Assembly: GCA_026122225.1 (NCBI GenBank)
Contig: JANEZZ010002197.1
Coordinates: forward strand, 558,001 to 622,000
DNA from: Heloderma charlesbogerti
Taxonomy: Eukaryota > Chordata > Lepidosauria > Squamata > Helodermatidae
DNA: 64,000 bases
Direction: 5' to 3'
Below are positions 63,541-64,000 of this stretch, in pieces. The notes beneath the pieces were generated by a model. That model saw only the letters and a list, made by a program, of their open reading frames with translations, was not told the DNA's origin and did not search any database. The translations under genes and the position numbers were made by a program. Every line of letters begins with the position of its first letter. Position 1 is the stretch's first letter.

Positions 63541-64000
63541 GTATTTGTGGCAGGTCCCACTGACAGGTGGAATCATGGCTGATGAATGGCAGAATTTTCA
63601 CAGGTGGAAATTAATTCCTGTGTGTTTTTACAGGCCACTTACGAGTGAGGTGTTGTCTCCATCGAATACCTATTTTGAAAGTTGAAAAGATGCGTAATTT
63701 GAATAGTTTTTATTTAATTTGTTTGAAATATGCCCAGCTGCGGGAGCTCCAGATCAGCTCAGGGCAATAACGTGGGCAGGTTTTGAGTGAACTAGTAGCT
63801 CCACCTGCTGACGGCTGAAGGAATAGCCACCAAGTGCACTCTAATGCACAATAATGTTGCCCAGTTTTAACTCGCACAGCTGCATTCATATATTTTACAA
63901 AATATCTAGGTGTAGCCCAGTTATACTACATGTGCACAGTTGCTCTAATAAGCCATACGAATGGTGCATAAATCTCAAGTTAGATTTAATCCAGAGTTAA
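63541..64000. other. OSBPL7 intron, nothing recognised
   Basis: No exon encoding the acidic segment after the FFAT motif or the ORD domain was seen here, so the next OSBPL7 exon is outside the window. Confidence 0.5.

Overview
The window is vertebrate nuclear DNA, most likely from a squamate reptile (lizard or snake). Genes are split into short exons with GT-AG introns. The introns and spacers are packed with interspersed repeats typical of squamates: BovB LINE 3' ends, L2- and CR1-type LINEs, tRNA-derived SINEs with a BovB-like tail (Sauria type), 5S rRNA-derived SINEs, and many hairpin MITEs. Nothing looks prokaryotic or plasmid-like. The species is not determined.

Three protein-coding genes were rebuilt exon by exon from protein similarity, splice sites and codon phase. 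LRRC46 (minus strand, 656-10105, last exon off the left edge) encodes an SDS22-like leucine-rich-repeat protein of the sperm flagellum. MRPL10 (plus strand, 11194-19592, complete, 5 exons, 256 aa) encodes mitochondrial ribosomal protein uL10m. OSBPL7 (plus strand, coding 40321-56620, first 12 coding exons, 457 codons, continuing off the right edge) encodes the PH-domain and FFAT-motif half of oxysterol-binding protein-related protein 7. Order and orientation match the human 17q21.32 block LRRC46-MRPL10-OSBPL7.

Layout: 0.6-10.1 kb LRRC46; 10.1-11.2 kb a GC-rich shared promoter for LRRC46 and MRPL10, carrying a cluster of RFX X-box motifs; 11.2-19.6 kb MRPL10; 19.6-24.6 kb repeat-rich spacer; 24.85-25.7 kb a CpG island that is the likely OSBPL7 promoter and first exon; 25.7-40.2 kb its repeat-filled first intron; 40.2-56.6 kb OSBPL7 coding exons; 56.6-64 kb an OSBPL7 intron holding a nearly full-length L2-type LINE, several truncated LINE ends and an unusual double palindrome.

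The three genes share no pathway. LRRC46 and MRPL10 are linked by their divergent promoter. The most interesting material is regulatory or mobile: the X-box cluster, a LINE lying within about 9 bp of the MRPL10 exon 4 acceptor, an LTR running up to the OSBPL7 exon 12 acceptor, Harbinger-like MITEs with 3-bp TWA target duplications plus an internal empty site, 5S-derived SINE heads joined to two different LINE tails, and large near-perfect palindromes.
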